A stretch of 12,132 bases of DNA from an uncultured Clostridia bacterium (GCA_944381225.1 CALWKJ010000028.1:1-12132); one strand, 5' to 3'. Shown: positions 1 through 7,602, counted from the stretch's first letter. A program made the numbers and translations. Notes: generated by a model from the letters alone, not told the origin.

Positions 1-1980
1 ACTGGAATTAACCAAAAAAGAGGAGAAGTTCATGAAGGTGAAGCAACAATGGACTGGATGGAACAAGAACAAGAAAGAGGTATAACAATAACGTCTGCTT
101 GTACAACATGCCATTGGAAAAACCATAAAATCAACATCATTGATACACCAGGACACGTAGATTTTACAATCGAAGTTTTGCGTTCTTTAAAAGTTCTTGA
201 TGGTGCAGTGTTAGTTTTAAGTGCTCGTGATAAGGTTCAACCACAAACAGAAACTGTTTGGAGACAAGCAAATGAGTGCAAAGTACCAGTTATCATTTTT
301 GTAAACAAAATGGACAGAGATGATGCGTATTTTGACAAATGTGTTGAATCGGTAAGAGATAGACTTCGCACCAAACCATTACCTCTTCAAATGCCTATAG
401 GAATGGCAGATACATTTAAGGGAATAATTGACCTTTTAACAATGAAAGCATATATTCCTGAAGATGACTTTGGGAAGATAGTTGACGAAATTGAAATACC
501 AGCCGAGTATAAAGAAGAAGCGCAAAAAAGACACGATGCTTTAATTGAAGAAATTGTTGAAACAGATGATGCTTTATTGGAAAAATATTTTGGTGGAGAA
601 GAAATATCACTTGATGAATTGAAAAAAGCAATAAGAAAGGCAACAATCGCAAAACAAGTAACCCCAATGCTTTGTGGTTCATCATATAAAAATAAAGGTG
701 TTCAAAACTTGTTGGATGCAATGATAGATTATTTGCCATCACCACTAGACATAGAAGCAATAAAAGGTATTAATCCTGTAACAGAGCAAGAAGAAATAAG
801 ACATCCAGAATTCAACGCACCACTTGCTGGGTTGGCATTTAAAATCGCAACTGACCCATATGTTGGTACTTTAACATTCTTCCGTGTTTACAGTGGTGTG
901 TTAAAGGCAGGCTCGTATGTATATAATGCAAACAACGGCAAAACAGAAAGAGTTGGACGTTTAATTCGTATGCATGCCAATAACAGAACAGAAATTCAAG
1001 AAGTTAAAGCAGGCGATATCGCTGCTATAGTTGGACTAAAAGATACAATAACTGGACACACTCTTTGCGACAAGGATCACCCAATCCAACTTGAAAGCAT
1101 GAAATTCCCAGAGCCAGTTATTCAACTTGCAATCGAACCTAAAACAAAGGACATGCAAGAAAAAATGGCACTCGCACTTGGAAAATTATCAAGAGAAGAC
1201 CCATCTTTTAGAGTTCAAACCGATCAAGAAACTGGGCAGACACTTATTTCAGGTATGGGTGAATTGCACCTTGAAATCATTGTAGACAGACTTTTAAGAG
1301 AATTTAAAGTAGAAGCAAATGTTGGAAAACCACAAGTTGCATACAGAGAGACAATTAGGAAAACTGTTGAAGCAGAGGGTAAATTTGTTAGACAAAGTGG
1401 TGGTAAAGGTCAATATGGACATTGTTGGGTTAAGTTTGAACCACTCGAGCCAGGCAGTGGCTATGAATTTGTTGACAAAACAGTTGGTGGTTCAATTCCA
1501 AAAGAATTTATTCAACCAGTAAACAAAGGTATTGACGAAGCAAGAATGAACGGTGTTATTGCCGGGTATGAAACAATTGACTTTAGAGCTACAGTTTTTG
1601 ATGGTTCTTATCACGATGTTGACTCATCAGAAATGGCTTTTAAAATTGCCGGTTCTCTCGCTTTTAAAGAGGGAGCAAAGAAGGCTGATCCAGTACTTTT
1701 GGAGCCAATAATGAAAGTAGAAGTAGACGTTCCAGATGAATATTTAGGAACTGTCATGGGCAATTTAACTTCAAGAAGAGGAATTTTGTTGGGCAATGAT
1801 TCAATTCCTGGATATCAAAGAGTTAGGGCAGAAGTTCCACTGGCAGAAATGTTTGGTTATGCTACAGACTTGCGTTCACAAACTCAAGGAAGAGGAACAT
1901 TTGTTATGGAACCATTAAAATATCAAGAAGTTCCAAAATCTATAACAGAAAAAATTGTTGGAGAAAGAAAAAAATCATAA
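1..1980 (+). CDS. fusA: Elongation factor G, 5'-truncated by the window edge
   Basis: EF-G is the ribosomal translocase GTPase, which moves tRNA-mRNA after peptide bond formation and acts with RRF in ribosome recycling. The reading frame is open from base 1; its first residues (TGINQKRGEVHEGEATMDW) match EF-G just after the P-loop. By comparison with E. coli EF-G, about 33 N-terminal residues, including the G1 P-loop, lie outside the window, so the internal ATG at 49 is not the start. Visible GTPase motifs are the switch I region (QERGITIT), G3 (DTPGHVDF), G4 (NKMDR) and G5 (GSSYKNKG). Domains II-V follow, with the hallmarks SGMGELHLEI, GGKGQYGH, DGSYHDVDSSEMAF, SRRG and AEMFGYATDLRS. The visible 659 residues plus the missing part give about 690, the normal length. 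It lies upstream of tuf, as in the bacterial str operon. An oddity is SARDKVQPQ after G3, where most EF-Gs have a glycine before VQPQ. Confidence 0.97.
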   Translation, partial: TGINQKRGEVHEGEATMDWMEQEQERGITITSACTTCHWKNHKINIIDTPGHVDFTIEVLRSLKVLDGAVLVLSARDKVQPQTETVWRQANECKVPVIIFVNKMDRDDAYFDKCVESVRDRLRTKPLPLQMPIGMADTFKGIIDLLTMKAYIPEDDFGKIVDEIEIPAEYKEEAQKRHDALIEEIVETDDALLEKYFGGEEISLDELKKAIRKATIAKQVTPMLCGSSYKNKGVQNLLDAMIDYLPSPLDIEAIKGINPVTEQEEIRHPEFNAPLAGLAFKIATDPYVGTLTFFRVYSGVLKAGSYVYNANNGKTERVGRLIRMHANNRTEIQEVKAGDIAAIVGLKDTITGHTLCDKDHPIQLESMKFPEPVIQLAIEPKTKDMQEKMALALGKLSREDPSFRVQTDQETGQTLISGMGELHLEIIVDRLLREFKVEANVGKPQVAYRETIRKTVEAEGKFVRQSGGKGQYGHCWVKFEPLEPGSGYEFVDKTVGGSIPKEFIQPVNKGIDEARMNGVIAGYETIDFRATVFDGSYHDVDSSEMAFKIAGSLAFKEGAKKADPVLLEPIMKVEVDVPDEYLGTVMGNLTSRRGILLGNDSIPGYQRVRAEVPLAEMFGYATDLRSQTQGRGTFVMEPLKYQEVPKSITEKIVGERKKS

Positions 1981-1991
1981 TGTTTTAAATA

Positions 1992-2009
1992 TTTCACTAT
2001 AAAGTGAAA
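1992..2009. repeat. Perfect inverted repeat between fusA and tuf
   Basis: TTTCACT, a 4-nt loop (ATAA), then AGTGAAA form a perfect 7-bp stem. It starts 11 nt after the fusA stop and ends 16 nt before the best tuf -35 box. It is followed by an A-rich run, not a T-run, so it does not look like an intrinsic terminator for fusA on the plus strand. It could be an operator, an mRNA 3'-end protecting hairpin or a processing site; nothing here decides between these. Confidence 0.5.
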
Positions 2010-2025
2010 ATATGTTGAAAAACAT

Positions 2026-2054
2026 TTGAAAAAAAAAATAAAATATGATATTAT
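2026..2054 (+). promoter_or_regulatory. Predicted sigma-A promoter of tuf
   Basis: TTGAAA (2026-2031), a 17-nt spacer and TATTAT (2049-2054) are preceded by an extended -10 TGA (2046-2048). Transcription would start near 2061, giving a leader of about 33 nt before the tuf ATG. A second, weaker match (TTGAAA 2015-2020, 18 nt, TAAAAT 2039-2044) overlaps it. The promoter would let EF-Tu be made in excess of EF-G while still receiving read-through from fusA. It is a sequence match only. Confidence 0.65.
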
Positions 2055-2093
2055 CATTAAGACTTAAATTAATAAAAAAGGAGAATATTTAAA

Positions 2094-3296
2094 ATGGCTA
2101 AGGAAAAATTTGATAGAAGTAAGACACACGTAAATATTGGTACCATTGGACACGTTGACCATGGTAAAACAACTCTTACTTCAGCAATTTGCCAATACAG
2201 TGCCCTTAAAGGTCTTGCAGACAAAATGAAATATGAAGACATTGATAAGGCACCAGAAGAAAAAGCAAGAGGAATTACAATCAACACTGCACACGTTGAA
2301 TATCAAACAGCAAAGAGACACTACGCTCACGTAGACTGTCCAGGACACGCAGACTATGTTAAAAACATGATTACAGGTGCTGCACAAATGGACGGAGCAA
2401 TATTAGTTGTTTCTGCTGCAGATGGTCCAATGCCTCAAACAAGAGAACACATATTGCTTGCTCGTCAAGTTGGTGTTCCATACATTGTTGTATTTATGAA
2501 CAAAATGGACCAAGCAGATCCAGAACTTGCAGAACTTGTTGAAATGGAAATCAGAGATTTGTTAACATCATATGATTTCCCAGGGGACACAACTCCTATT
2601 ATCAAAGGTTCAGCTCTTAAGGCATGTGAAGCATGTGAAGCTGGTGATTTGAATAGCGAATGGTTGAAACCAATTCAAGAACTTTTGGACACAATCGACA
2701 CATACATTCCAGACCCAGTAAGAGAAACAGACAAACCATTCTTAATGCCAGTTGAAGACGTATTTACAATCACAGGTCGTGGTACTGTTGCAACAGGTAG
2801 AGTAGAAAGAGGAACAGTTAAAGTTAACGATACAGTTGAAATTGTTGGAATGAAAGATTCAGGAAAACAAACGGTAGTAACTGGCGTTGAAATGTTCAGA
2901 AAACTTCTTGATGAAGCAAGAGCTGGAGACAATGTTGGTTTGCTTCTTCGTGGAATTCAAAGAGATGAAATTGAAAGAGGTCAAGTACTTTGCAAACCAG
3001 GTTCAATTCATCCACATACAGAATTTACAGCACAAGTATACGTTCTTAAGAAAGAAGAAGGTGGACGTCATACACCATTCTTTAATGGATATAGACCACA
3101 ATTCTATTTCAGAACAACAGATGTTACTGGAACAATCAAACTTCAAGACGGTGTTGAAATGGTTATGCCTGGAGATAATGTTTCTATGGACATCACTCTT
3201 ATTACACCTATCGCTATTGAAGAAGGACTTCGTTTTGCTATCCGTGAAGGTGGTAGAACAGTAGGTTCTGGCGTAGTTTCAAAAATTGTTAAATAA
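2094..3296 (+). CDS. tuf: Elongation factor Tu
   Basis: EF-Tu is the GTPase that delivers aminoacyl-tRNA to the ribosomal A site. The 400-residue protein is complete. The GTP-binding domain carries GHVDHGKT (about residues 19-26), the switch I motif RGITI, DCPGHADYVKNM with the catalytic histidine, NKMD and GSALK. Domains II and III follow, including GRGTVATGRVERG, EMFRK, RPQFYFRTTDVTG and the C-terminal FAIREGGRTVGSGVVSKI. The start is fixed by AAAGGAG (2077-2083), 10 nt before the ATG, and by the conserved beginning MAKEKFDRSKTHVNIGTIGHVD. It follows fusA by 113 nt, has its own promoter and is closed by a strong terminator. Codon use is richer in C-ending codons (CAC, TTC, GAC) than in the genes downstream, consistent with very high expression. 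A 9-bp tandem duplication at 2622-2639 adds a Cys-Glu-Ala repeat after GSALKA. Confidence 0.99.
   Translation: MAKEKFDRSKTHVNIGTIGHVDHGKTTLTSAICQYSALKGLADKMKYEDIDKAPEEKARGITINTAHVEYQTAKRHYAHVDCPGHADYVKNMITGAAQMDGAILVVSAADGPMPQTREHILLARQVGVPYIVVFMNKMDQADPELAELVEMEIRDLLTSYDFPGDTTPIIKGSALKACEACEAGDLNSEWLKPIQELLDTIDTYIPDPVRETDKPFLMPVEDVFTITGRGTVATGRVERGTVKVNDTVEIVGMKDSGKQTVVTGVEMFRKLLDEARAGDNVGLLLRGIQRDEIERGQVLCKPGSIHPHTEFTAQVYVLKKEEGGRHTPFFNGYRPQFYFRTTDVTGTIKLQDGVEMVMPGDNVSMDITLITPIAIEEGLRFAIREGGRTVGSGVVSKIVK
2622..2639 (+). repeat. 9-bp perfect tandem duplication within tuf
   Basis: GCATGTGAA occurs twice back to back and stays in frame, giving the peptide ACEACEA just after the G5 motif GSALK. 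In EF-Tu this is a loop of variable length before the helix leading to YIPDP, so an in-frame duplication there should be tolerated. Confidence 0.85.
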
Positions 3297-3301
3297 TTGT
3301 A

Positions 3302-3327
3302 AAAGATAATAGAACCCAATTATCTTT
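3302..3327 (+). other. Hairpin upstream of the tuf terminator
   Basis: AAAGATAAT (3302-3310), loop AGAACCCA (3311-3318) and ATTATCTTT (3319-3327) form a 9-bp perfect stem just after the tuf stop. It is directly followed by A residues that form the 5' arm of the next hairpin. On its own it lacks a T-run, so it is more likely a 3'-end stabiliser or part of a double terminator. Confidence 0.6.
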
Positions 3328-3360
3328 AAAAAAAGACGGAATAACCCACCGTCTTTTTTT
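3328..3360 (+). terminator. Rho-independent terminator of the fusA-tuf unit
   Basis: The 5' arm is A7 followed by GACGG (3328-3339), the loop is 9 nt (3340-3348), and the 3' arm is CCGTC followed by T7 (3349-3360). The GC-rich core of five pairs with an uninterrupted U-tract is a textbook intrinsic terminator. It separates tuf from ppa. Confidence 0.92.
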
Positions 3361-3365
3361 ATTAT

Positions 3366-3394
3366 TTGCAAAAAAATATAAAATAATATAAACT
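3366..3394 (+). promoter_or_regulatory. Candidate promoter of ppa
   Basis: TTGCAA (3366-3371), a 17-nt spacer and TAAACT (3389-3394) lie just past the tuf terminator and 21 nt before the ppa start. The -10 box is imperfect. The region is A+T-rich enough for chance matches, but a promoter is needed here after so strong a terminator, and the same -35 hexamer recurs at asnS and at the GLUG-protein gene. Confidence 0.45.
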
Positions 3395-3415
3395 AGGATA
3401 AAGAAAGGAGAATTT

Positions 3416-3946
3416 ATGAATATTTGGAAAGATATAAACAAAGATAGAATAAAACCAAATGATTTTATTGTGTGCATAGAGATTGAACAAGGCAGTAAAA
3501 ACAAATATGAACTAGACAAAGAAACGGGACTAATAATATTGGATAGAGTTCTTTACACAAGTACTCATTATCCTATGAATTACGGATTTATCCCACACAC
3601 ATTATCTGGCGACAAAGATCCATTGGATGTTTTTGTGTTATGCAGTCAACCAATCGAAAAAATGAGTTTGGTAAGATGTTTCCCCATTGGCATAGTTCAT
3701 GTTATTGATAAAAATGAAACAGATGAAAAAATTATAGCCATTCCATTTGGTGACCCACAGTATAATTCTTATAAAACAATAGAAGAACTGCCATCTCACA
3801 TTATAGATGAATTAAAGCACTTTTTAAATGTTTATAAACAACTTGAAAATAAAGAAGTAAAAGTTGCCCAAACTCAAGGACCAAAAGAAGCTATGGATTG
3901 TATTAGACAAAGCATTTTAGATTTTGAAAAAAACAAATTAGACTAA
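3416..3946 (+). CDS. ppa: Family I inorganic pyrophosphatase
   Basis: This soluble cytoplasmic enzyme hydrolyses pyrophosphate to two phosphates, pulling forward reactions such as tRNA charging and nucleic acid synthesis. At 176 residues it matches the usual bacterial length. The active-site set known from E. coli PPase is all present: E22, K30, E32, R44, Y52, Y56, the metal-binding signature D66-K67-D68-P69-L70-D71, then D98, D103, K105 and the pair Y140-K141. The only departure in the signature is lysine at position 67, where glycine is common (DGDPLDV). The start is supported by AAAGGAG (3404-3410), 5 nt before the ATG. The next gene begins 36 nt downstream with no terminator between them, so the two are probably cotranscribed. 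Confidence 0.96.
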   Translation: MNIWKDINKDRIKPNDFIVCIEIEQGSKNKYELDKETGLIILDRVLYTSTHYPMNYGFIPHTLSGDKDPLDVFVLCSQPIEKMSLVRCFPIGIVHVIDKNETDEKIIAIPFGDPQYNSYKTIEELPSHIIDELKHFLNVYKQLENKEVKVAQTQGPKEAMDCIRQSILDFEKNKLD

Positions 3947-3965
3947 GTAATTGGCGTGTATATTT

Positions 3966-3971
3966 AAGGAG
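3966..3971 (+). promoter_or_regulatory. Ribosome binding site that fixes a TTG start
   Basis: AAGGAG lies 11 nt before TTG at 3983. An in-frame GTG at 3971 is followed two codons later by TAA, and no ATG lies near the protein N-terminus, so TTG is the best start for the alkylation-repair gene. Confidence 0.7.
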
Positions 3972-3982
3972 TGTTGTAAATT

Positions 3983-4660
3983 TTGAATATAAAAGAAGAA
4001 ATAAAAAATAATTGTGATGTTAAATATGGAGAATTTACGAAAAAAATTATAGGAAAACAAAAATCTGCATATTTAAGAATAAACATTGCAAAGCAAATTG
4101 CAAAAAAGTATTCCAACACAAATGAAGCAATCAAATTTCTTGACATGCTTCCACATAAAAATATTGACCAAAATAATGTGCATGGACTAATTATAGGATA
4201 TTTAAAAGAGGAAGCATTAAATGTAATTTCAAAATTGAAAAAATTTTTACCATATATTGATAATTGGGCAACCTGTGACATTACTGTGTCAAATTTAAAA
4301 ATAATAAAAAAAGAGCCTCAAAAATTTAAAATTTTTGCAAAAAATTGTATAAAAAGTAATAAATCATTTATAAAACGCTTTGGTATAGTTATTTTGTTAA
4401 CCTATTTTTTAGACGATAATTTTGAAAAAAAAGACTTAAAAGAAATGGCAAGCATTTATAGTGATGACTATTATGTAAATATGGCTTTGAGTTGGTATTT
4501 TAGTGTGGCTTTTGTTAAGCAATATAAAAGTGCTATAAAAATATTTCAAGAAAGCCATATTAAAAACAAATGGGTGCATAATAAATCTATACAAAAAGTA
4601 TGCGATAGTTTAAGAGTAAATAATCAACAAAAAAGTTATTTAAAGTCGTTAAAACGTTAA
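3983..4660 (+). CDS. AlkD-like DNA alkylation repair glycosylase
   Basis: This looks like a HEAT-like-repeat DNA glycosylase of the AlkD family, which excises positively charged alkylated bases such as 7-methylguanine and 3-methyladenine. The 225-residue helical protein carries the family segments PHKNIDQNNVHG (57-68), PYIDNWATCD (90-99), RFGIVILLTYFLDD (132-145), YYVNMALSWYFS (163-174), then HNKSIQKVCDS and a C-terminal YLKSLKR. The residues used for catalysis and DNA binding in Bacillus cereus AlkD (W109, D113, R148, W187) correspond by order and spacing to W95, D99, R132 and W171, so the enzyme should be active. The start codon is TTG behind AAGGAG, which suggests modest expression. It probably shares a transcript with ppa. 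I am confident of the family but not of substrate preference. Confidence 0.9.
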   Translation: MNIKEEIKNNCDVKYGEFTKKIIGKQKSAYLRINIAKQIAKKYSNTNEAIKFLDMLPHKNIDQNNVHGLIIGYLKEEALNVISKLKKFLPYIDNWATCDITVSNLKIIKKEPQKFKIFAKNCIKSNKSFIKRFGIVILLTYFLDDNFEKKDLKEMASIYSDDYYVNMALSWYFSVAFVKQYKSAIKIFQESHIKNKWVHNKSIQKVCDSLRVNNQQKSYLKSLKR

Positions 4661-4665
4661 TTTGT

Positions 4666-4694
4666 TTGTGTTATGTAAAAAAAAATAGTAAAAT
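4666..4694 (+). promoter_or_regulatory. Candidate promoter of the lipoprotein-helD pair
   Basis: TTGTGT (4666-4671), a 17-nt spacer and TAAAAT (4689-4694) sit in the 50-nt gap after the alkylation-repair gene. The predicted start would fall near 4701, on top of the ribosome binding site, which is too close to be comfortable. Read-through from ppa is an equally good explanation for transcription here. Confidence 0.3.
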
Positions 4695-4710
4695 GATTTT
4701 GGAGGAATAA

Positions 4711-5574
4711 ATGATAAAAAAAACTCTTTTGATTGTTAGTTTAATAATGTTGAGCTTTATGGTATCTGCTTGTTCAATATCAAATACATCAAAAATTGTT
4801 TCAACAAATGACAAAATTTATAATTTTTACTGTGATGCTTTATTGGAAACGCAAAACAATATTGGCATAGATATTAATAAAATATCACTTAATACTGAGA
4901 ATAAAAATAGAATCAACTCGGTTTTAAGCAACATAAATTTAGTATCAAAAGAGGAATTGGCCATAATTGCAAGCATTGAGTGTTATGATATGGCGAGTAC
5001 TCCAAAAGTTTTATATCTTGATATAACGGATGGCATTGTTTATGTAAAACAACAAGGTAAAACATATATGTGCAATGTAAAGCAAAATAATGTTGAAACA
5101 AACTATGAGTTTTCCATTACAAAAAATTCTACAACTCAGGAATATAACATAAGTTATGAAAAGCAAATTGTCAACCAAAATGAACTTTGCAAAGCAAATG
5201 TATTTTTTGATAAACAAACAAGTAAACTGTCAATAGAATTGGAAACATATGATGATATAAGTGGTCAAAAATTTGAAATTAGAAAAGAATGTTATTCATT
5301 AATAAATAGCAATAGAGCATTAAGAGTTAACATAGTTAAAGGAACATCAAATAACAGGTCAATTTATGTCATTGATACTTATAAACAAATAATAAATTTT
5401 AAAACAAAAATCGCAAGTTGTAATGACAAGAGTGAAAATATAAAAATAGAGGATATAAACCAAAATAAGTTTGTAAGTTCATCAAGCACAGATAATTGTG
5501 GATATATTTTTGAATATAGTGCTGAAAGTTCTAATCCTACAGTGGAAACTTTTGGCGATTTGTCTCAGTGGTAA
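4711..5574 (+). CDS. Lipoprotein of unknown function, upstream partner of helD
   Basis: I do not recognise the family. The 287-residue protein begins with a clear lipoprotein signal peptide: basic residues K3-K4, a hydrophobic core at 6-18 and the lipobox V18-S19-A20-C21. Lgt and Lsp should therefore lipidate and cleave it at C21, leaving it on the outer face of the membrane. The mature part is polar, Asn/Ser/Lys-rich, with many short alternating hydrophobic stretches that suggest beta-strands (for example VLYLDITDGIVYVK and SIYVIDTYKQIINF). Seven further cysteines occur in the mature chain. There is no other membrane segment and no catalytic motif I can name. The start is fixed by GGAGG (4701-4705), 5 nt before the ATG. 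It ends 3 nt before helD, so the two are almost certainly one operon. The alternative that it is an anti-sigma or stress-sensor component cannot be tested from the sequence. Confidence 0.85.
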   Translation: MIKKTLLIVSLIMLSFMVSACSISNTSKIVSTNDKIYNFYCDALLETQNNIGIDINKISLNTENKNRINSVLSNINLVSKEELAIIASIECYDMASTPKVLYLDITDGIVYVKQQGKTYMCNVKQNNVETNYEFSITKNSTTQEYNISYEKQIVNQNELCKANVFFDKQTSKLSIELETYDDISGQKFEIRKECYSLINSNRALRVNIVKGTSNNRSIYVIDTYKQIINFKTKIASCNDKSENIKIEDINQNKFVSSSSTDNCGYIFEYSAESSNPTVETFGDLSQW

Positions 5575-5577
5575 AAT

Positions 5578-7602
5578 ATGGAAAAAATTGAAATTGATTG
5601 TGAATTAAATTATTTAAAAAAAGTATTAGATGTGATAGAAATTCATATAAAAAATACTGAAGAATTAATATTAAAATTGGAAAAAGAGATGCGTGAATTA
5701 ACGCATCACTTTTCTGAGGAGTATTACTATTTAGACGATGAAGAAACCGTTACTGGTGGAGATGAGCTAGATGATGCAGAAAGAGTTATAAATGAAACAA
5801 AAAATGAATTTTATAGATTAAAAAAGCAAAAATTATCTCCTTATTTTGGAAAAATAGTGTTTAAAGATTGTGCTACGAATAAAGCAGAAAATTATTATAT
5901 AGGAACTTTTAGTTTAACAAACAATACAGATGTTCCCCTTGTGTGCGACTGGCGAGCTCCAGTAAGCTCAATGTTTTATGATTTTGAAATAGGAAATGCA
6001 AAATACATTGCTCCACAAGGAGAGATAAGTGGTGAAATATTAAACAAAAGACAGTTTAAGATAAAAGATAGCAAAATGTTATATTGCTTTGATAGTAATT
6101 TAACTATACAAGACGAAATTTTGCAACAGGAATTAGCAAATAACGCAGATGTAAAAATGAAAAATATTGTGTCAACAATCCAAAAAGAACAAAATTTAAT
6201 TATAAGAGATGGCTCAAAAGTTCTTTTTGTGCAAGGTATTGCAGGTAGTGGTAAAACTTCTATTGCAATGCATAGAGTTGCGTATTTATTGTATAAATTT
6301 AGAGAAAAATACACATCAAAAAACATTTTAATTATTTCTCCTAATAATATATTTAGCGATTATATATCCTCGGTTTTGCCATCTCTTGGCGAACAAAATA
6401 TACAATCAATGAGTTTTTATGATATTGCACAAGATGAATTAAGCACTTTAACATGTGGTTTGCAAACCAAAGAAGAATCAATTAATGAAATTATTGATGA
6501 TGAACAGAGATTAAATGAAGTTGCATACAAAAACTGTTTTGAATTTTGTGAAAGTTTAAAAGTGTATTTAAAAACATATGTAAATGTGGGATTTGATGCA
6601 CATGATTTAACTTTTGGAGATGTAAAAATACAAAAACAAAAACTTGAAGAATTATATAACAAAAACTATGTAGAAAAAATGCCATCAGTAAGAGTTGGTT
6701 GGATAGCAGATTATATAATTGACCAATTAGATATTAAAAACAATAATGAGGAATTGTATAAAAGAATTAAAAAGGTTCTTTTGCCAATGTTTATAAAAAG
6801 TTCTTTATTGGATATTTATGCTGATTTTTTAAACAAAATTGGAATGAATTTTTCTCTTACAAAAGACAATAAGGTAAAAAATGAGGACATAGCTCCCATA
6901 TTATATTTAAAACACTATATTTTAGGACTAAATAAGTTTAAGGATATTAAATATCTAGTTGTAGACGAAATGCAAGATTATTCTCCAATTCATTATGAAA
7001 TGATTAATGAAATATTCGATTGTGAAAAAACTATAATAGGAGACATTAATCAGTGTATTGATAAAATAATTGACAAACAAGATTTAGAAAATTATTGCAA
7101 ATTGGTGGGTGCTGAAAAAATAATTTATTTAAATAAAACATATAGATCTACTGACGAAATAATAGAATTTTGTGACACTATAAAAAACTTACATTCAAAT
7201 AGTGCGCATAGACATGGAGAAAATGTAGATATGCACATGTGTGATGATATTGAAAATGAAGCAAAATATATAGAAAATTTAATAAAAAACACAAAAAAAT
7301 ATGAAACTATAGCAATTATTTGCAAAACGCAAAAAGAGGCAGAACTATACTATGGTTTAATTTCAAATATTGAAAACTTAAATTTGCTTAACGAAAATGG
7401 AGAGATGTCAAAATACATGATTATGCCGGCAAGTACATGCAAAGGTTTGGAATTTGATATGGTTGTTATTCCTAATGTTTCAAGAAAAAACTATAAAACT
7501 TTTTTGGATAAAAATTTATTATATGTTTCATGCACTAGGGCTTTACATAAATTGTGTTTAACATCTCATACTGATTTCACAAAATTTATTAAAACGATGT
7601 GA
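5578..7602 (+). CDS. helD: HelD-type RNA polymerase recycling ATPase (UvrD/Rep-like)
   Basis: HelD proteins are SF1 ATPases that bind RNA polymerase, push an N-terminal coiled coil into the secondary channel and strip off nucleic acid, freeing stalled enzyme. This 674-residue protein has that layout. Predicted helices at about 8-45 and 62-88 flank an acidic tip (Y51-L52-D53-D54-E55-E56). Next come the HelD signatures CDWRAPVSSMFYDFEIG (123-139) and MKNIVSTIQKEQN (194-206). The ATPase motifs are Walker A QGIAGSGKTS (219-228), Walker B VVDEMQD (461-467), motif III GDINQ (488-492), KTYRSTDE (520-527), STCKGLEFD (619-627) and YVSCTRA (649-655, arginine finger R654). It resembles the Firmicutes form rather than a plain repair helicase, but is about 100 residues shorter than B. 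subtilis HelD as I recall it. No Shine-Dalgarno precedes the ATG; it starts 3 nt after the lipoprotein stop, implying reinitiation. It ends in TGA. Confidence 0.93.
   Translation: MEKIEIDCELNYLKKVLDVIEIHIKNTEELILKLEKEMRELTHHFSEEYYYLDDEETVTGGDELDDAERVINETKNEFYRLKKQKLSPYFGKIVFKDCATNKAENYYIGTFSLTNNTDVPLVCDWRAPVSSMFYDFEIGNAKYIAPQGEISGEILNKRQFKIKDSKMLYCFDSNLTIQDEILQQELANNADVKMKNIVSTIQKEQNLIIRDGSKVLFVQGIAGSGKTSIAMHRVAYLLYKFREKYTSKNILIISPNNIFSDYISSVLPSLGEQNIQSMSFYDIAQDELSTLTCGLQTKEESINEIIDDEQRLNEVAYKNCFEFCESLKVYLKTYVNVGFDAHDLTFGDVKIQKQKLEELYNKNYVEKMPSVRVGWIADYIIDQLDIKNNNEELYKRIKKVLLPMFIKSSLLDIYADFLNKIGMNFSLTKDNKVKNEDIAPILYLKHYILGLNKFKDIKYLVVDEMQDYSPIHYEMINEIFDCEKTIIGDINQCIDKIIDKQDLENYCKLVGAEKIIYLNKTYRSTDEIIEFCDTIKNLHSNSAHRHGENVDMHMCDDIENEAKYIENLIKNTKKYETIAIICKTQKEAELYYGLISNIENLNLLNENGEMSKYMIMPASTCKGLEFDMVVIPNVSRKNYKTFLDKNLLYVSCTRALHKLCLTSHTDFTKFIKTM

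Noticed and set aside
416..760. Antisense open frame inside fusA, and similar overlapping frames inside tuf, helD and asnS
   Set aside because: They lie opposite or out of frame with well-conserved genes, have no ribosome binding site and encode low-complexity hydrophobic or basic peptides typical of shadow frames.
49..1980. ATG at 49 as the start of EF-G
   Set aside because: The frame is open to base 1 and the residues before this ATG align with EF-G, so the gene begins outside the window.
2887..3264. 125-codon plus-strand frame within tuf
   Set aside because: It is out of frame with fully conserved EF-Tu sequence and lacks domain character; it is a codon-bias shadow.
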